NCBI GenBank assembly: GCA_005656395.1
Contig: SRSI01000013.1
Span: 930,001 to 994,000 of the forward strand
Length of the DNA: 64,000 nt
Reading direction: 5' to 3'
From: Strongyloides papillosus
Lineage: Eukaryota; Nematoda; Chromadorea; Rhabditida; Strongyloididae
Shown one piece after another: positions 37,129-49,280 of this stretch. The stretch's first letter is position 1, and each line of letters begins with the position of its first letter. Position numbers and translations under genes: made by a program. The notes under the pieces were generated by a model. That model saw nothing but the letters and a program-made list of their open reading frames with translations. It ran no database searches and was not told the origin of the DNA.

Positions 37129-37302
37129 ATGAATATTATCATTATCACTAAATTATTTACTATACTTTTACTATCATTATTTATGATTACTGTTAGTGGA
37201 GAAATATTTTATAGAGATTGGGGTGGCAATATAGGATCAGGTAATCCTGCTCTTTCATCATTCTTCTTACTATGCGGAAGTATTAATTGTGGAAGAGGAT
37301 AA
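37129..37302 (+). CDS. Small secreted peptide, 57 residues
   Basis: A single-exon ORF. Residues 1-24 are a strong signal peptide (ILLLSLFMITVSG). The predicted mature peptide has about 33 residues, starts EIFYRDWGGN and ends LLCGSINCGRG, so one disulfide (C-x4-C) is possible near a Gly-Arg-Gly end. It could be a secreted signalling or defence-type peptide; nothing identifies which. A TATA box stands just upstream. Its short length means chance occurrence cannot be excluded, but a signal peptide followed by Gly-rich, Cys-containing sequence is unusual for random AT-rich DNA. Confidence 0.55.
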   Translation: MNIIIITKLFTILLLSLFMITVSGEIFYRDWGGNIGSGNPALSSFFLLCGSINCGRG

Positions 37303-37710
37303 CACAATTTTATCAATCATAAAATCAAAATAGTTGTTTATGAATAAGATTTTTTTTATTTTCAATAGATTTCTTGTTAATAAACGACAAAAATTAAAAA
37401 AAAATTAATCAAACTGTGTGTTGAAATTATTTACCCTGCTTTTAACATTTTCCAAATTATAATATTTATAATCGTTATAAAAATATTAATAAAATATTCT
37501 TGTAATAGTGCATGTTTTTAGCAGTATTTTTTATTTAATCATTCATAATTGATACAAATTACATATTGTAAAGCTATTTAATAAAAAGATAAAAACTTAG
37601 AAAAGATTATTTTCTTTTAAGTTTGCATTCCAAAAGTTTATCTCCTTAATTTACTTTCAGAAACTATTATAATATAAAAAATGAAGATTAGAAATGGAAT
37701 ATATGTAATA
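37303..37710. other. Intergenic between convergent genes
   Basis: It holds the 3' ends of the small peptide gene and of the minus-strand BAIAP3-like gene. No other feature is seen. Confidence 0.5.
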
Positions 37711-40700
37711 CTAATAGCTTATACTTAGTGATTTAAGAAAATCTATAGCTTCCTTATCATCTTTGCGGCTTTCTAATACAGACAAAGCTTCTTGAACTAA
37801 AAATTGATGAATTATTAAAACGATATAGTGAGATTTTATTTTTAAAAACTTACATTTATCTGTTGGATGAATTAGAATTAAGTTAAATTGTCTTAATGTA
37901 CTACTAAGTTGTGCATTACCAAATCCTGGTACCTCAGTTAACTCCAAAAATGCTTCACCAGCAAAATCATTTGATCTTAAAAAATCATGATCCATAACTA
38001 TAAAGTGTATCATAGCACATGGCGATTGAGTTGGTGGTACTTGAAATTCAAATGTTTCATTAAATATCGGATTTAAACTTTTACTAACAACTTTTGTCTT
38101 TGCTGGTATTTGGAGAGGAAAACGAAAATGTGGTACTAACTCAACGACAACAAATGGATCACTTAAACCATTTGAATCAAGAGGTATTATTTGTTTAGCT
38201 CCAATGATATCGACAACAAGTGTTTGTGATTTTTGATTATAGTATGCACGTACATTTAATATACCATATTTACACTCTTGTGCATCAGTTTGTTTTTTTA
38301 GTAAGGAAGAATAATATTTCTCAATTATTTTAACTGTTGGTGTTTTATTTAATGAAAGTATAGAGATTATTTTTCTATGTCCTGCCATTCCATCAAATGC
38401 TTCTAAAGATAAACCTTTACCATCAGCGTGAAAATAATCTGTTAATACGCCCCAAGCATCATATAATCTTTGGTAGAATATCGGTTCTAAACCAATATTT
38501 TCATTGATACAATCATTAAATAATTTGATAAGAATACCTATTTGAGCATGCATTATTCTTAAGAAATTTTTATGCAGTAGATATTTGTGGATTGAGGATA
38601 ACTCTGCATCCAATAAATCAGTCATAGGTTTTAGACTAACATCAACAGGACAAGCAGTGGGGCTCCATGCCAAATGAAATACATGTTTTTTCATTTGATC
38701 TGTACATCTGACAACAAATCTAAAAACTGTACTTTCAATTTGTTCAGCTATATATCTATCACAGACATCTAAATCATTTTCAATTTGTTCTTTAAATTTA
38801 GCTGGTTTCTTAATCTTCTTTTCAAACTTCTCAGCTAATTCCTCTAATTGCAACTTATCATGAATTACCAAGCACCGTCTAACTTGTTCGGCATTATTAA
38901 TAGTTGCACAGAAGATGGATACTAATGCTGGTGGCAAATAAAATTGTAAATCACCACAAAAACCATCTTGAGCCAATTCTCCCATTATCTTATCAATATA
39001 ATATTCAACTAATTTACATATAAATTGTACTAGTTTAACTAATAAATCAGCACGTAAATTAATATCATAAACATATAATTTTTCCCATATATTTGCCAAT
39101 TGGTCAATAATATGACAAATATCTACATAACTACTTGTGTATTTAACTTCACTAGATGTTAATTGGAGATTAGAATCAAGTTTACATGATAAATCAACTC
39201 TACTAAAAGCCTTTATCCTTGCTATATCAATCCATTTTGCAACAACTCTATCAAACTGGTATCTCCAATCGGAACGCATCATTTTTGGTTTATATGATGT
39301 TGGCTTGAACGAGTCAAAATCTCTAATCAGGCAATGTAAATGCATAATACTTAATATAACAACTTCTTCTCCATCATGAGCATTATTAAATAATTGTTTT
39401 AATGAACTTTTTGACTCATTAGTTTGTTCAATAGCCATATACTCCTCAAGCATCTCGTCCCAATTTGAATATAAAGTCAAAGTATAATCAATTTCTGTAT
39501 TTGATTTAAAAAACGGTTCAATATATTTGATTTTTTGGCAACCTTTAATTAGATGAACAATAAGTTTAAGTAGTATTTTGCAACTATTTGTTTCATCTTT
39601 AGATAATTCAAAATACCATTTAAAATAATCTTTGGAAGCTGTTACTAGACATTCCATTAAAAAGGTATTCTTACTTGGTCCAAAAGGAACACATCTGTCG
39701 AAAAGAGAACTGTCTTTAATATTTATATATGTTTTTAGAATTTCTCCAAAACGATCAACTTGAGATTTTTTAAGAACATTAACATTTTTTAGATGACTAA
39801 TAAGGTACCCTTTAACAAAATCGTCAAAATCATTAAATGAACAAGCTAACATATTTTCTTCATCTTTATCTAAATCTAATGGTGTCCATTTGTCAATTAA
39901 TCTTCCAGCAATATCATTAAGAAGGTGAAAATTAATTCCAATAGGTATCATAGCACTATACGCAAGCCATTGACACATTAATTGATGCGTAGGGGTTAAA
40001 TCACCTTGAATAGCATGTTGATAAAGGATAGCTTTTGCTGGATCTGGTAGTAAACCACTAAAAGAACTAACAGGTTGTTGAGAGCATCTTATTTCATGTA
40101 ATGCAAATTGTCTTATCAATTGAATGTGTTGTTTAACATCAATTGTCTCATCATCATTTGAATTGACTCTTTCCTCCTTTGTACTTAACCATAATTTGAG
40201 TTTTATTGAGCCAGATACCTCAGATCTTTCTGATCTCTTCTCTAATTCAAACCATTTCTCCATACCTTCTGGAGGGATTTGTGATATTTCTATATTAACA
40301 CATCCCAAAAAATCATCAACACTCTCATTACTATGTGCTCTAGCACTTTGTGTTACCTCTTTGAAGTATCTACCAAGACCTCTAAGGCCACTAATTTCAT
40401 TAAGTGATGTTACAGCATCAATAACAGATCTCTCATCATCATCATGATCCCAAATATCTAAGTGAAATTTGTCACATTGAATATTATCAACAATAAATTG
40501 AAATTTTTCATTCCATTTAGGATTTAATGTCATCTTTTGCACAGAGGATGCCTTAATGACTTTAGCAGGAATATTTGTCACTTCACCATCCTCAGTTTTT
40601 TGTGTCTTCTTTCCAGCCAATTTTCTTCTAAATGAGCCACCAATTCTTGAGAGTCGGTGTTTCTGAAAAGAGAAAAAACATTATAATAAATATAAATTTT

Positions 40701-43700
40701 ATTTATATTACTTTATTATTTTCATTTGGAGAGGTTGGTGACGTTGGCTTACCAACTTTTTGTGTTAAACCACTATCATCTGGAAGATCCTCAAAATCCC
40801 ATGGTGTAACTTCGATATCCTCCGGATTAAGGACTGGTTTAAATGTTTTTTTCTCACCAGGAACAATACCCATCATACAGAATGGATCACTAAAACCATT
40901 AATATCCTTTGCAATAAGATCTTTTCCCTCGATTAATTGGACATTTAAAAGAACTAATGGTGCTTTTTGTCTTGCAGCTCTGGCAATTAAAGATTTATGG
41001 AGTTTCTCATCAACCTCAAAAGCTGATTGGACATATTTGGCTAATTGGCTTTGTGTTAAATCAGTTTGATTACCAATTTTATGTTGAATTGTATACATAG
41101 CCTCAACATAGAGCTCCTGAAATAAAATAAAAAGTATTAAAATATTTATAATTAATTATAGATTATTTGGTTTAATATTATATGTGGTACAAAATGATAT
41201 GACAACTTACATGCATATGTTTTTCATTTTCATTTATAGTTATTTTAGCAATAGTATATTGTTCATCAACATTCTTGCTATCTTCATTTGTTAGTTGAAT
41301 GGGAGAGAATTGTTCAAAAAAATGATTATCTGATGCTTGAACTCTATAAAAAAATATAGTTAATGTAATTATACAGACCAATCTTAAATTTTAAACCACC
41401 CTCTATTTTTATAATTTTTTTATTCTACCTACTTATAGAATTTTTGTTTTGCTTTTTTAGATCGAAAATTAGAAATATTATATTTATCATAGTATGGAAC
41501 CATTTTAAAATTATATATAATAATCTCTAGAAAGAAAATTATATAAATACAAGTATATATTTATCCCAAGAAAAAAATGCATAATTTTTGATGATTATAT
41601 AGAAATTAACAAAAAAGGAGGTAAGATATTTGGACTAGATATTAAAAATAAGATAAAAAGAATTTGTCTAATAAAATCCTGTGTATCATTTATGAAGATG
41701 ATAATGTTTAGTAAATAAAATATTTTTCCATGAAATTTGATATTTCTAAGAAGAGTACATAAATAGCTTCTAGTAATGAGAAAAGCGTTAAAGGTTTACT
41801 AATTTTTGATATTTAAAAATTCTTTTTTATCCCAATATTTTAGGAAAATAAAGATATATATATTTATACAAATATATCATTAAATTATTAAAAATGAGGA
41901 AATATGAAATATGTAACTTTATTTAAAGATAATGATATGCTTGTACATCTGAAGAAAGATAAAAAAATTTTTATTATTTAAAGAATAAAAATTTCACTAA
42001 AAAAGGTAATAAATTGTGTACTCTATCACACTGCTCGAATAAAATTTTATATGAACTTGTAATATAAAATTTGTTTCAAAAAATGCTATTCAGTGAATAA
42101 AAAAAAAATAATTATAGTGGGACTAAAAGGATTATTTCCACTAAAAAAGTATAAAAACTTATGACAGTGTATGTGCTAATAAATACAAATTTATTGGGGT
42201 TAAAAAGTTTAAAGAAAAACAACATTAATTATTATTTTTATGCAAAATAACATGCAATTCTTAAAAATATTAATTTCACTGGTACATACTGCATTAAATA
42301 TTATCTTAATTTAATAAATATATATAAATAAACTATATTAATATTATAAATGTTTTTTCATTATTTAAAGTATGGAATTGCGTCATTAATAAAAAAAGGT
42401 ATTTTCCTTTTTGTCAACTCTAAAAGTGCTATTCATAGTTTAGACAATTAAAAATAAAAATAGCTATAAAAACCTTTTAAAAGTTATTGTCAACTAAATT
42501 TAGCTAGTGAAAAAAAATATGAAATAACAATTTCATGGTTCTATAAATAGGAAATTATCTCAAAATAACATTAACTTTTACTAAGAATATTAAATTTAAA
42601 CATATTACTTAGAAGTATTCATTAACTTTTTCATGTCTAAGAAATCTAATATACAAAAATATAAATAGTAATTATTTAAATTGATTATATACAAGGATAT
42701 TATACTTTTATTTTTATAAAAAAACAAATGACTTCATTTTTTCCTTACAATAAAAGTTATATTTGAATGACGTGTTATGCTAAACTCAATTATATTATTA
42801 AAATACCACAAGTTGTACAGAAAACAAATGACAATTAGTAGATTTGAAATGATGTAATAACTTTTTATCATGCAAAATCTTTAGTTTATATCATAAAAAA
42901 AACTTCTTTGTAAACAAGTAAATAAATTTTGCGTAGGACAAAAAAATCTTTTTTTACATGCTTTTTAATAAATTATGTTGTTCTTAGGATAATATAAAGC
43001 AAATAAAACGTTTTTATGGGTTAATTATTTTATACTCAAAGGATAAAAAACTGTTTTTTTCATAAAAAAAACTACATGATATATGCATTAAAAAATTATA
43101 ATGGTAAGGCTTTGTAAGATACTTGAATATAATTTTCTGATTTCTAATTATAAAAAGAAGTGTATACAAAAATATTCATGATCATGAATTTAATATTACA
43201 AATGTAATGAAATCTATAGAAGAAAAAAAAGTTCCCATTTTATTGTAGCTTATAAAATGTAAATTATTTAAAAAAAAAACTCTCCACATTAAGTATACAT
43301 GTGTTTTTAATTATTTTTAAGAATGGAAACATTTATTTTTAAGGGTTAAAATTAGAATTTTTTTATTTTGATATTTAAAATTAGTAAATATTATGGATAA
43401 AACTAATTATTAAAATTGTTTTTGAATTTTTCTTTATACTCAGTTAAATATCATTCATTTAGTGCATACACTATTATAAGTTATAGTAAATATACATTAA
43501 AAAACACTAATGTTTTTCAATGTGAATGAAAAAAGGATATGATTATTTAATTATTAGTATATTTTCGAAGACATTGTCAGAAAAGAAAAATAGTATCACA
43601 AAACATATTAAATATCCTTTTTTAAATAAAGTTACTGCAAATAACTTAAATAAATAAATATATTTTGATGGATAATTTTGTTAAATCATGCCATTATTTA

Positions 43701-46700
43701 TTTCTTAATATTTATAAGACATGATGTAATGAAACAAATGAGGTGAAAAAAGGATATTTAATAAAAATCTAAAAAATTCATTGGTTTATATATAATAATA
43801 TCCTATTATTATAACATATTTCATAAATAAAAATATATATCATTTTGATTATGTTTCCTAGCAATATTTTTTATAATATGAGTAACAAAGGAATGATTTA
43901 TTATTTTGGTATAATTAATTGTAATTTTCCACAGAAATAAAGCAACATATATCTATGGAAACTTATGAAAAAAATAAAAAAAGGGGATTGAAATTTCTGT
44001 ATTATATGTATCAAAAAACAATAAACAATGAATTAGGTTTGGTAATGGAAAATTGCATACTTAATTATAATATAATAATTTTTTTTCTTGTTCACTAAAC
44101 TGAAACAAAAAATTATACATTAATATAATATTTAATGATAAAAAAATATTTATCAAAAAATATAGACACTTAACAATTGAACAGATATGTATCCTTTATA
44201 ACAATACTTGCTTTTTTGTAAATGTCACAAAATAAAGAATTTTTATTTTAAAATATATTAGCTTAAATATTAATATCTTTACTTCTCCAGGCATGACATT
44301 ATTTTTATCAAAATTAAAACATGTTTTTTTCCCTGTAAGCTTTTACTCCTAAGTGAACACTTATCAGAAAAAACTTAATTGTAAAACTGTCATCAGTAAT
44401 TATATTTTAATTTTTTTTTAATATGCATAAAATATATTGTGGTTGTTTCTTTAGGCGAAAGGAACTCCCATATTAAGTATTTTTTGAAAATTTAAATATT
44501 TAATGATCATATTTTAAATTTTTGTATGTATAAGAAATTTATAAAAGCTCACTGTTTATGGATTTGACTTCCGTCATTCAATGTACTATTATCATCATCA
44601 TTTAAAGCCAATGATTGAGTTTTAATAAAATTTGCTGCTCTGCTAAATTGTTGCCCTGCCCATGCTCCTGCTGTTGATATCTTTCTACTGATGATCGTTG
44701 CTTTACTTGCTACATTGGAAGTAACTGCCTCCATATTCATTATGGTATAGGAATGTAAATATAATTAGAATAGTATTAGTTTTTAGACAAAATTATTTAA
44801 CTTTTCTTTTACTATACAATATTTATATGTGTATATATGGTAGACACCCTTAAATTGGTAATTTAAATTTCCAAATAAAATTTAAAGATACAATTTTTTA
44901 TCAATATAGCTATTATTTTTATAAATTTATGGATTTTTATAGAATAATGTAAATAGGTAAAGTAAATCGTATAATTTTATATTAAAGAATAAATATAGAA
45001 AGTATTTAAATGAATTTTTAAAATAAGAAACAACATTTTTTTTCTATTATTTGCTTTAAATGAATTTAAAATCAGTACGAGGGATGATGAAATATAAATT
45101 GTAAAGACTTTAAAATTTTATCTATTTAAGAATATATCATAATTTTAGAAGAAATAACTATATATAAAATATATTTTATAAGATTTAATGTTTGTATTAA
45201 CAATAGTAAATTATATTATAATTTTTCCAAAATACTCAGTTAATTAATCTTTTCATCCTAGAAAAATATGAAATTACAATGAATAATTTTCTATGTAAAT
45301 ATAAGTTCAATTGTTTGAGATTCTATATTGTTTATGAGATTTTCAATGAACATGATAATTATTAAAAAAAAGTGGAAGAATTATTGTTTTATAGAATGGA
45401 TTAAGAATTGTTTTTGAAAGATGTAGACATTTTAACGCTAGATGGGTAATTTTTTCTACTAAAATTACATATATCTTTAGTTGTTGTCTACAAATTTTTT
45501 TGGCGCATTTTTACAAAAAGCCATTAATTCTGTTAATAATGCATCCCAAAAGAGGAATAATAATAAATTTTATTTAATTATAACAGGAAATTAAAAATAT
45601 TTTTAGTAATGAAAATTAAATAATGGAAAAATATGGAAGGAGTTTTTTTAATAAAATTTTCTCTTGTGATGAATCGTTAACTATCTACCGGTGAAATTAT
45701 AAATATATATGAAAATTATATATTTTTTATATTATTTTTATAATATACACCACAAAAAGATGAAAGTAAATCGACAATAAATATTTTAAATTTAAATTTT
45801 GAACAAAAAAAATTATAAATTATAGATATTTTTTAATAATTATAGAATAATGAAGGGTTCTAACATGTTATATTTATATGTAATATAGTTAAATTTTCGA
45901 TAAAATGTTTGAAGTATATAGGATTGAGTATCTCACTTGAAGTTCTCATAACCAATGTATCTCCTATATGTAATTTTACAGCTCAAATTCCCTTTAAAAC
46001 TGTAGAAGTAATATATAAATATTATCGTGCTCCTTATTATCCTACTTAAAAGATATACATTAATATATGACAAAGAGGCAAATTGAAACAAAATAAGAAA
46101 TTATGGTATTTTAAAAATTGCTATGATAATAATATTTTAAAAATAATTATTTATAATATGACTACAAAAATTATGCTTGTAATTTTTTTGTCATTTGAGA
46201 GCTAATGGCCTTTATGCATACTAATCATTAGTAAAAGAGAATATAATTCATTAGTAATGATAAAAATATATTATTTTTATAATAAATGTTTATTAGGTAA
46301 TGAATAAACGAGGTAAGCTTTTAAATATTCTACAGATATTACAAGGATAATGTTTATACTATTACCAGTAAAGTAAATATCATTGTGAAAAGACCAGTAA
46401 GGAGAAGAAAAGAAAACTGATAAATGTATGAACATTGGTATAATAAACAATTTTGGCACAAATTTAATGCTCTTTCAAATGTTTCAAATAAATTAACTCC
46501 TAATATTAATTTCTCACAGACCATCTAAATTGTATACTAAAGAACTATAAAACTAATATATATGTCATTTTACTAAGTACATGATAGTAGAATTAAAAAT
46601 CCAATACCAAAAATAATACTTAATTTTTAAAATTAAAAAAAAAGAAATAAAAAAATTCGTGAAAAAGGAGAATTACTCAAGAATGATTGGAATTGACACT

Positions 46701-49267
46701 ATAATGATAAATATTAAAATATTTTATAAAAAATGATATATTAAATTGATAAAAATAAATATAAATTCATTTTATTCTTGCCAGTTATTCACCAGAAATA
46801 GAATAAAAGATGTAATAGATAAGGCTAAGAATTATTTACAAAAAAAATATCAAAAATGTATTTTGTTAAAATTTTCTTAAACTATAAAAATACAAGTAAG
46901 TATATAGAGATATTTGACAGATTATAAAATCCAAAACAATGGATAAGCTTATTTAAATGTTTATTTTTTTTTCTCCTTAAAGAGTTAGCTACCCATTTAT
47001 AATAATGTTTCTTGATGACTCTAAAACTAAATTATATATATATTATTATATATTTTTGTTGTTAAAATTGATAAACAACAAAATACTATATATAAAGTTT
47101 ATGTAAATTTTTTTTGTTTTTACATGTGAAACAAAAATATAACATAAAATGTAATTTTTTTTAAAACTGTTATTATAAATTCAATAAATTTTGCCATTGT
47201 ATAATAAAATGTTTCCTGCTACATATAATGCATCACCCTCCTTAAAAGTGCTGTCTTAAGGAAAGAATATAAAAAGTTACAAAAATTTTATTATCTCCCT
47301 TTCCATCTTCAATTTAATGTTCATTGTGGTGAAAAAAAGACCTACGTATTTATGAAAGTAAGGTTAAAAAAATTAACAAGCATATTATTGTTAAACATAT
47401 TTTTGAATGAAAAGTTCTTTTGAAATATAGGTCTAATAGCCATATTTATTTTCTAAACTATATAAATATATCCATCTATTATATAATGTTATATCTAAAG
47501 ATATATAAAATACATTGGTTTTGTTGAAAAGTTAAAATGTATGATATGATAGAAAAATATTTTAAACCATCTATTTTTGTAAGAAGTAAAAGTTTTTCCT
47601 TAATAAAAAAATAATATTTCTACACATGTTTTATCATTCACGTTAATTAAAATTCGCTTAAAATTTTAAACGAAATAACTGAAAGTGAGAAATACTTGTA
47701 AAATGATAAAGATTATTACTTTTTTAGAATAATGTAAAATATTTTAATATATGAAAATATATAAATTAAATATATGATTAATTTAAACCGTTATAGTTAG
47801 CTTAAAAAAACTAATAATTCTAAGGTAAAGAAGAAAAGTTTATTATACATGTATGTTAGTATTTTTTTATCTTGAAAATAAATATAAATAATCTTTGTTG
47901 AGAAATGTGTGTATATTAAGTATAAATACCTCAAATCTCTATATATTATTTTTTAAATTAAAAAAAGCTTATTTTATCATGTAAAGACAAAATCAGATAT
48001 AATATTTTGCTTTTAAATAAGATAGTAGTAAATGTATTTTAACACTATCATAATTCATAATAATATTTTAAAACTTTTAAAAATGAAAATAGTATGCTAT
48101 ATATATATGAAGTTTTGTACTGTTGAAAAGCTTAAAAATGTAGTTTCAATATCAATGAGTAATTTCAAATAAAAGAAATTTTAATAAATAATAAATCAAA
48201 GTTTCCTTCCATATATTCTTTTCTATCATTTTCTATATTCATTAAAATTTCAATTCAAACAGGCTTTCTTAAAATTCTATTCTATATCATAATCCATTAA
48301 AAAATTTTAAAAATTCTTTTAAAACTTAAATAGTTCTTTGTTTTTTATTTGAACTCAAACTTAACAATTTTAATAATTATTATAATTATAAACTTTTTTA
48401 TTTTTACAACTTCTTAATGTTAATAATTACCAGAAGTTTTATTCTACACAAAATACCCTAATTATTTGATGGATTTCGAGTGAAACTAATTTTTAGAGGA
48501 TATCTCATCATTATCTTTGACTAAAACATTTAATAGCAAGAAAAATTAAAAGATGAAAATTTTTCATAGTATAAATTAAAATTCCATGTATACAAAGTAA
48601 CATAAAATTACTGTTATGAGTGGGTAGAAATATTATCTAACGGATGCATTACTTTTATTAAAATAATTAACAAAAATTACACTACTACACTGAAAGTATA
48701 AATATCTCATCGCTATCCTTCTTTTTTTGACAACCTAAAGGTATCGTCAAAAGTACAAAATTTCTTTTATAAATTAATATTGTTCCATTTAGCTTAAAGG
48801 ATGATATAAACATTATTAACTATTTTTAAAGTTTGTTTAACTATAAACTAAAAAAAAATAGGAAACCAGAAATATTTACATTCATATTCTTTAAAAATAA
48901 CAGCAAGTGCATGAGCAAGACAACTTTCTTTGATATCCAAAATTCACTTAGCTTTTTATAATGATAAATATTTTGGTATATATTTTAGAGAGAGATGAAT
49001 TATTAAAGTTTAAATTTACCTATTATTTGACCATTCTGCTAAATGAAGCTGCCTTTCAGCTGATAAAATTTGCGTCCTCATTGATCTTCTTCTCATCATG
49101 TTAGGCGAATATCGTTTGGGAGATTTTGCTGTATAAACAGTCAATCTATCAGGATCTGATTGATATCTTTGTGCATATTCAAAACAATGCCCTACAGATG
49201 ATGCTCTACCTTCCCTTTTAAAAGGGGCTGATAATGTTTGAATAAAATAGCTAGAATTATTAAGCAT
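37711..49267 (-). CDS. BAIAP3/Munc13-4-like C2-MUN-C2 exocytosis protein (long form)
   Basis: Minus-strand exons: 49267..49020 (first exon, long form), 41343..41211, 41116..40712, 40662..37854 and 37796..37711, encoding 1,226 residues. The short form starts at 44740 and has 1,206. The segment ELYVEAMYTIQHK, a first C2 domain with DINGFSDPF and WDHDDDE calcium-binding loops, a long MUN (Munc13 homology) region, and a second C2 domain with LDSNGLSDPF and MDHDFLRSND loops give the BAIAP3/UNC13D architecture; the C1 domain of UNC-13 itself is absent. Such proteins prime dense-core vesicles or secretory granules through SNAREs and Rabs. Both C2 domains keep their aspartates, so calcium binding is expected. 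The end ALSVLESRKDDKEAIDFLKSL resembles the Munc13-4 tail. Confidence 0.9.
41344..44552 (-). other. Long intron of the BAIAP3-like gene
   Basis: This 3.2-kb intron, extremely AT-rich, shows no supported exon. It contains one 16-bp palindrome at 43174-43189. The use of GTGAGC and TTATAG borders is inferred. Confidence 0.55.
43174..43189. repeat. 16-bp palindrome
   Basis: ATTCATGATCATGAAT is a perfect palindrome inside the long intron of the BAIAP3-like gene. Its central 10 bases are TGATCATGA-like and it could bind a dimeric factor, but AT-rich palindromes of this length occur by chance in long sequences. Confidence 0.3.
44553..44740 (-). CDS. Alternative first exon of the BAIAP3-like gene (short form)
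   Basis: The exon encodes MNMEAVTSNVASKATIISRK and continues to HK, ending at a GTGAGC donor in phase 2. That is exactly the phase needed by the common exon beginning at 41343. No acceptor-like AG lies in the 60 bases before its ATG, so it looks like a true transcription-start exon rather than an internal one. The peptide is Ser/Thr/Ala-rich with a possible amphipathic helix (AWAGQQFSRAANFIKT). A 3.2-kb intron follows. Confidence 0.65.
44741..49019 (-). other. Region between the two candidate first exons
   Basis: It is intronic for the long form and upstream promoter for the short form. It is AT-rich with no supported exon. A 60-codon ORF at 46277-46459 looks random. Confidence 0.45.
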
Positions 49268-49280
49268 TTCTTTTGTGGAA
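49020..49280 (-). other. Upstream exon of the BAIAP3-like gene with splice-leader-type acceptor
   Basis: A long T-rich tract ending TTTTTTAG precedes this exon, and the ATG lies 13 bases after it (49267). It encodes an 82-residue basic N-terminus with RRRSMR and SPKRYSP motifs, possible phosphorylation targets. It ends in phase 2 like the exon at 44553. The whole exon is 261 nt, a multiple of three, and in frame from its first bases, so it could also be an internal exon of a still longer transcript. It is joined here to 41343 by phase and donor quality only. Confidence 0.5.
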
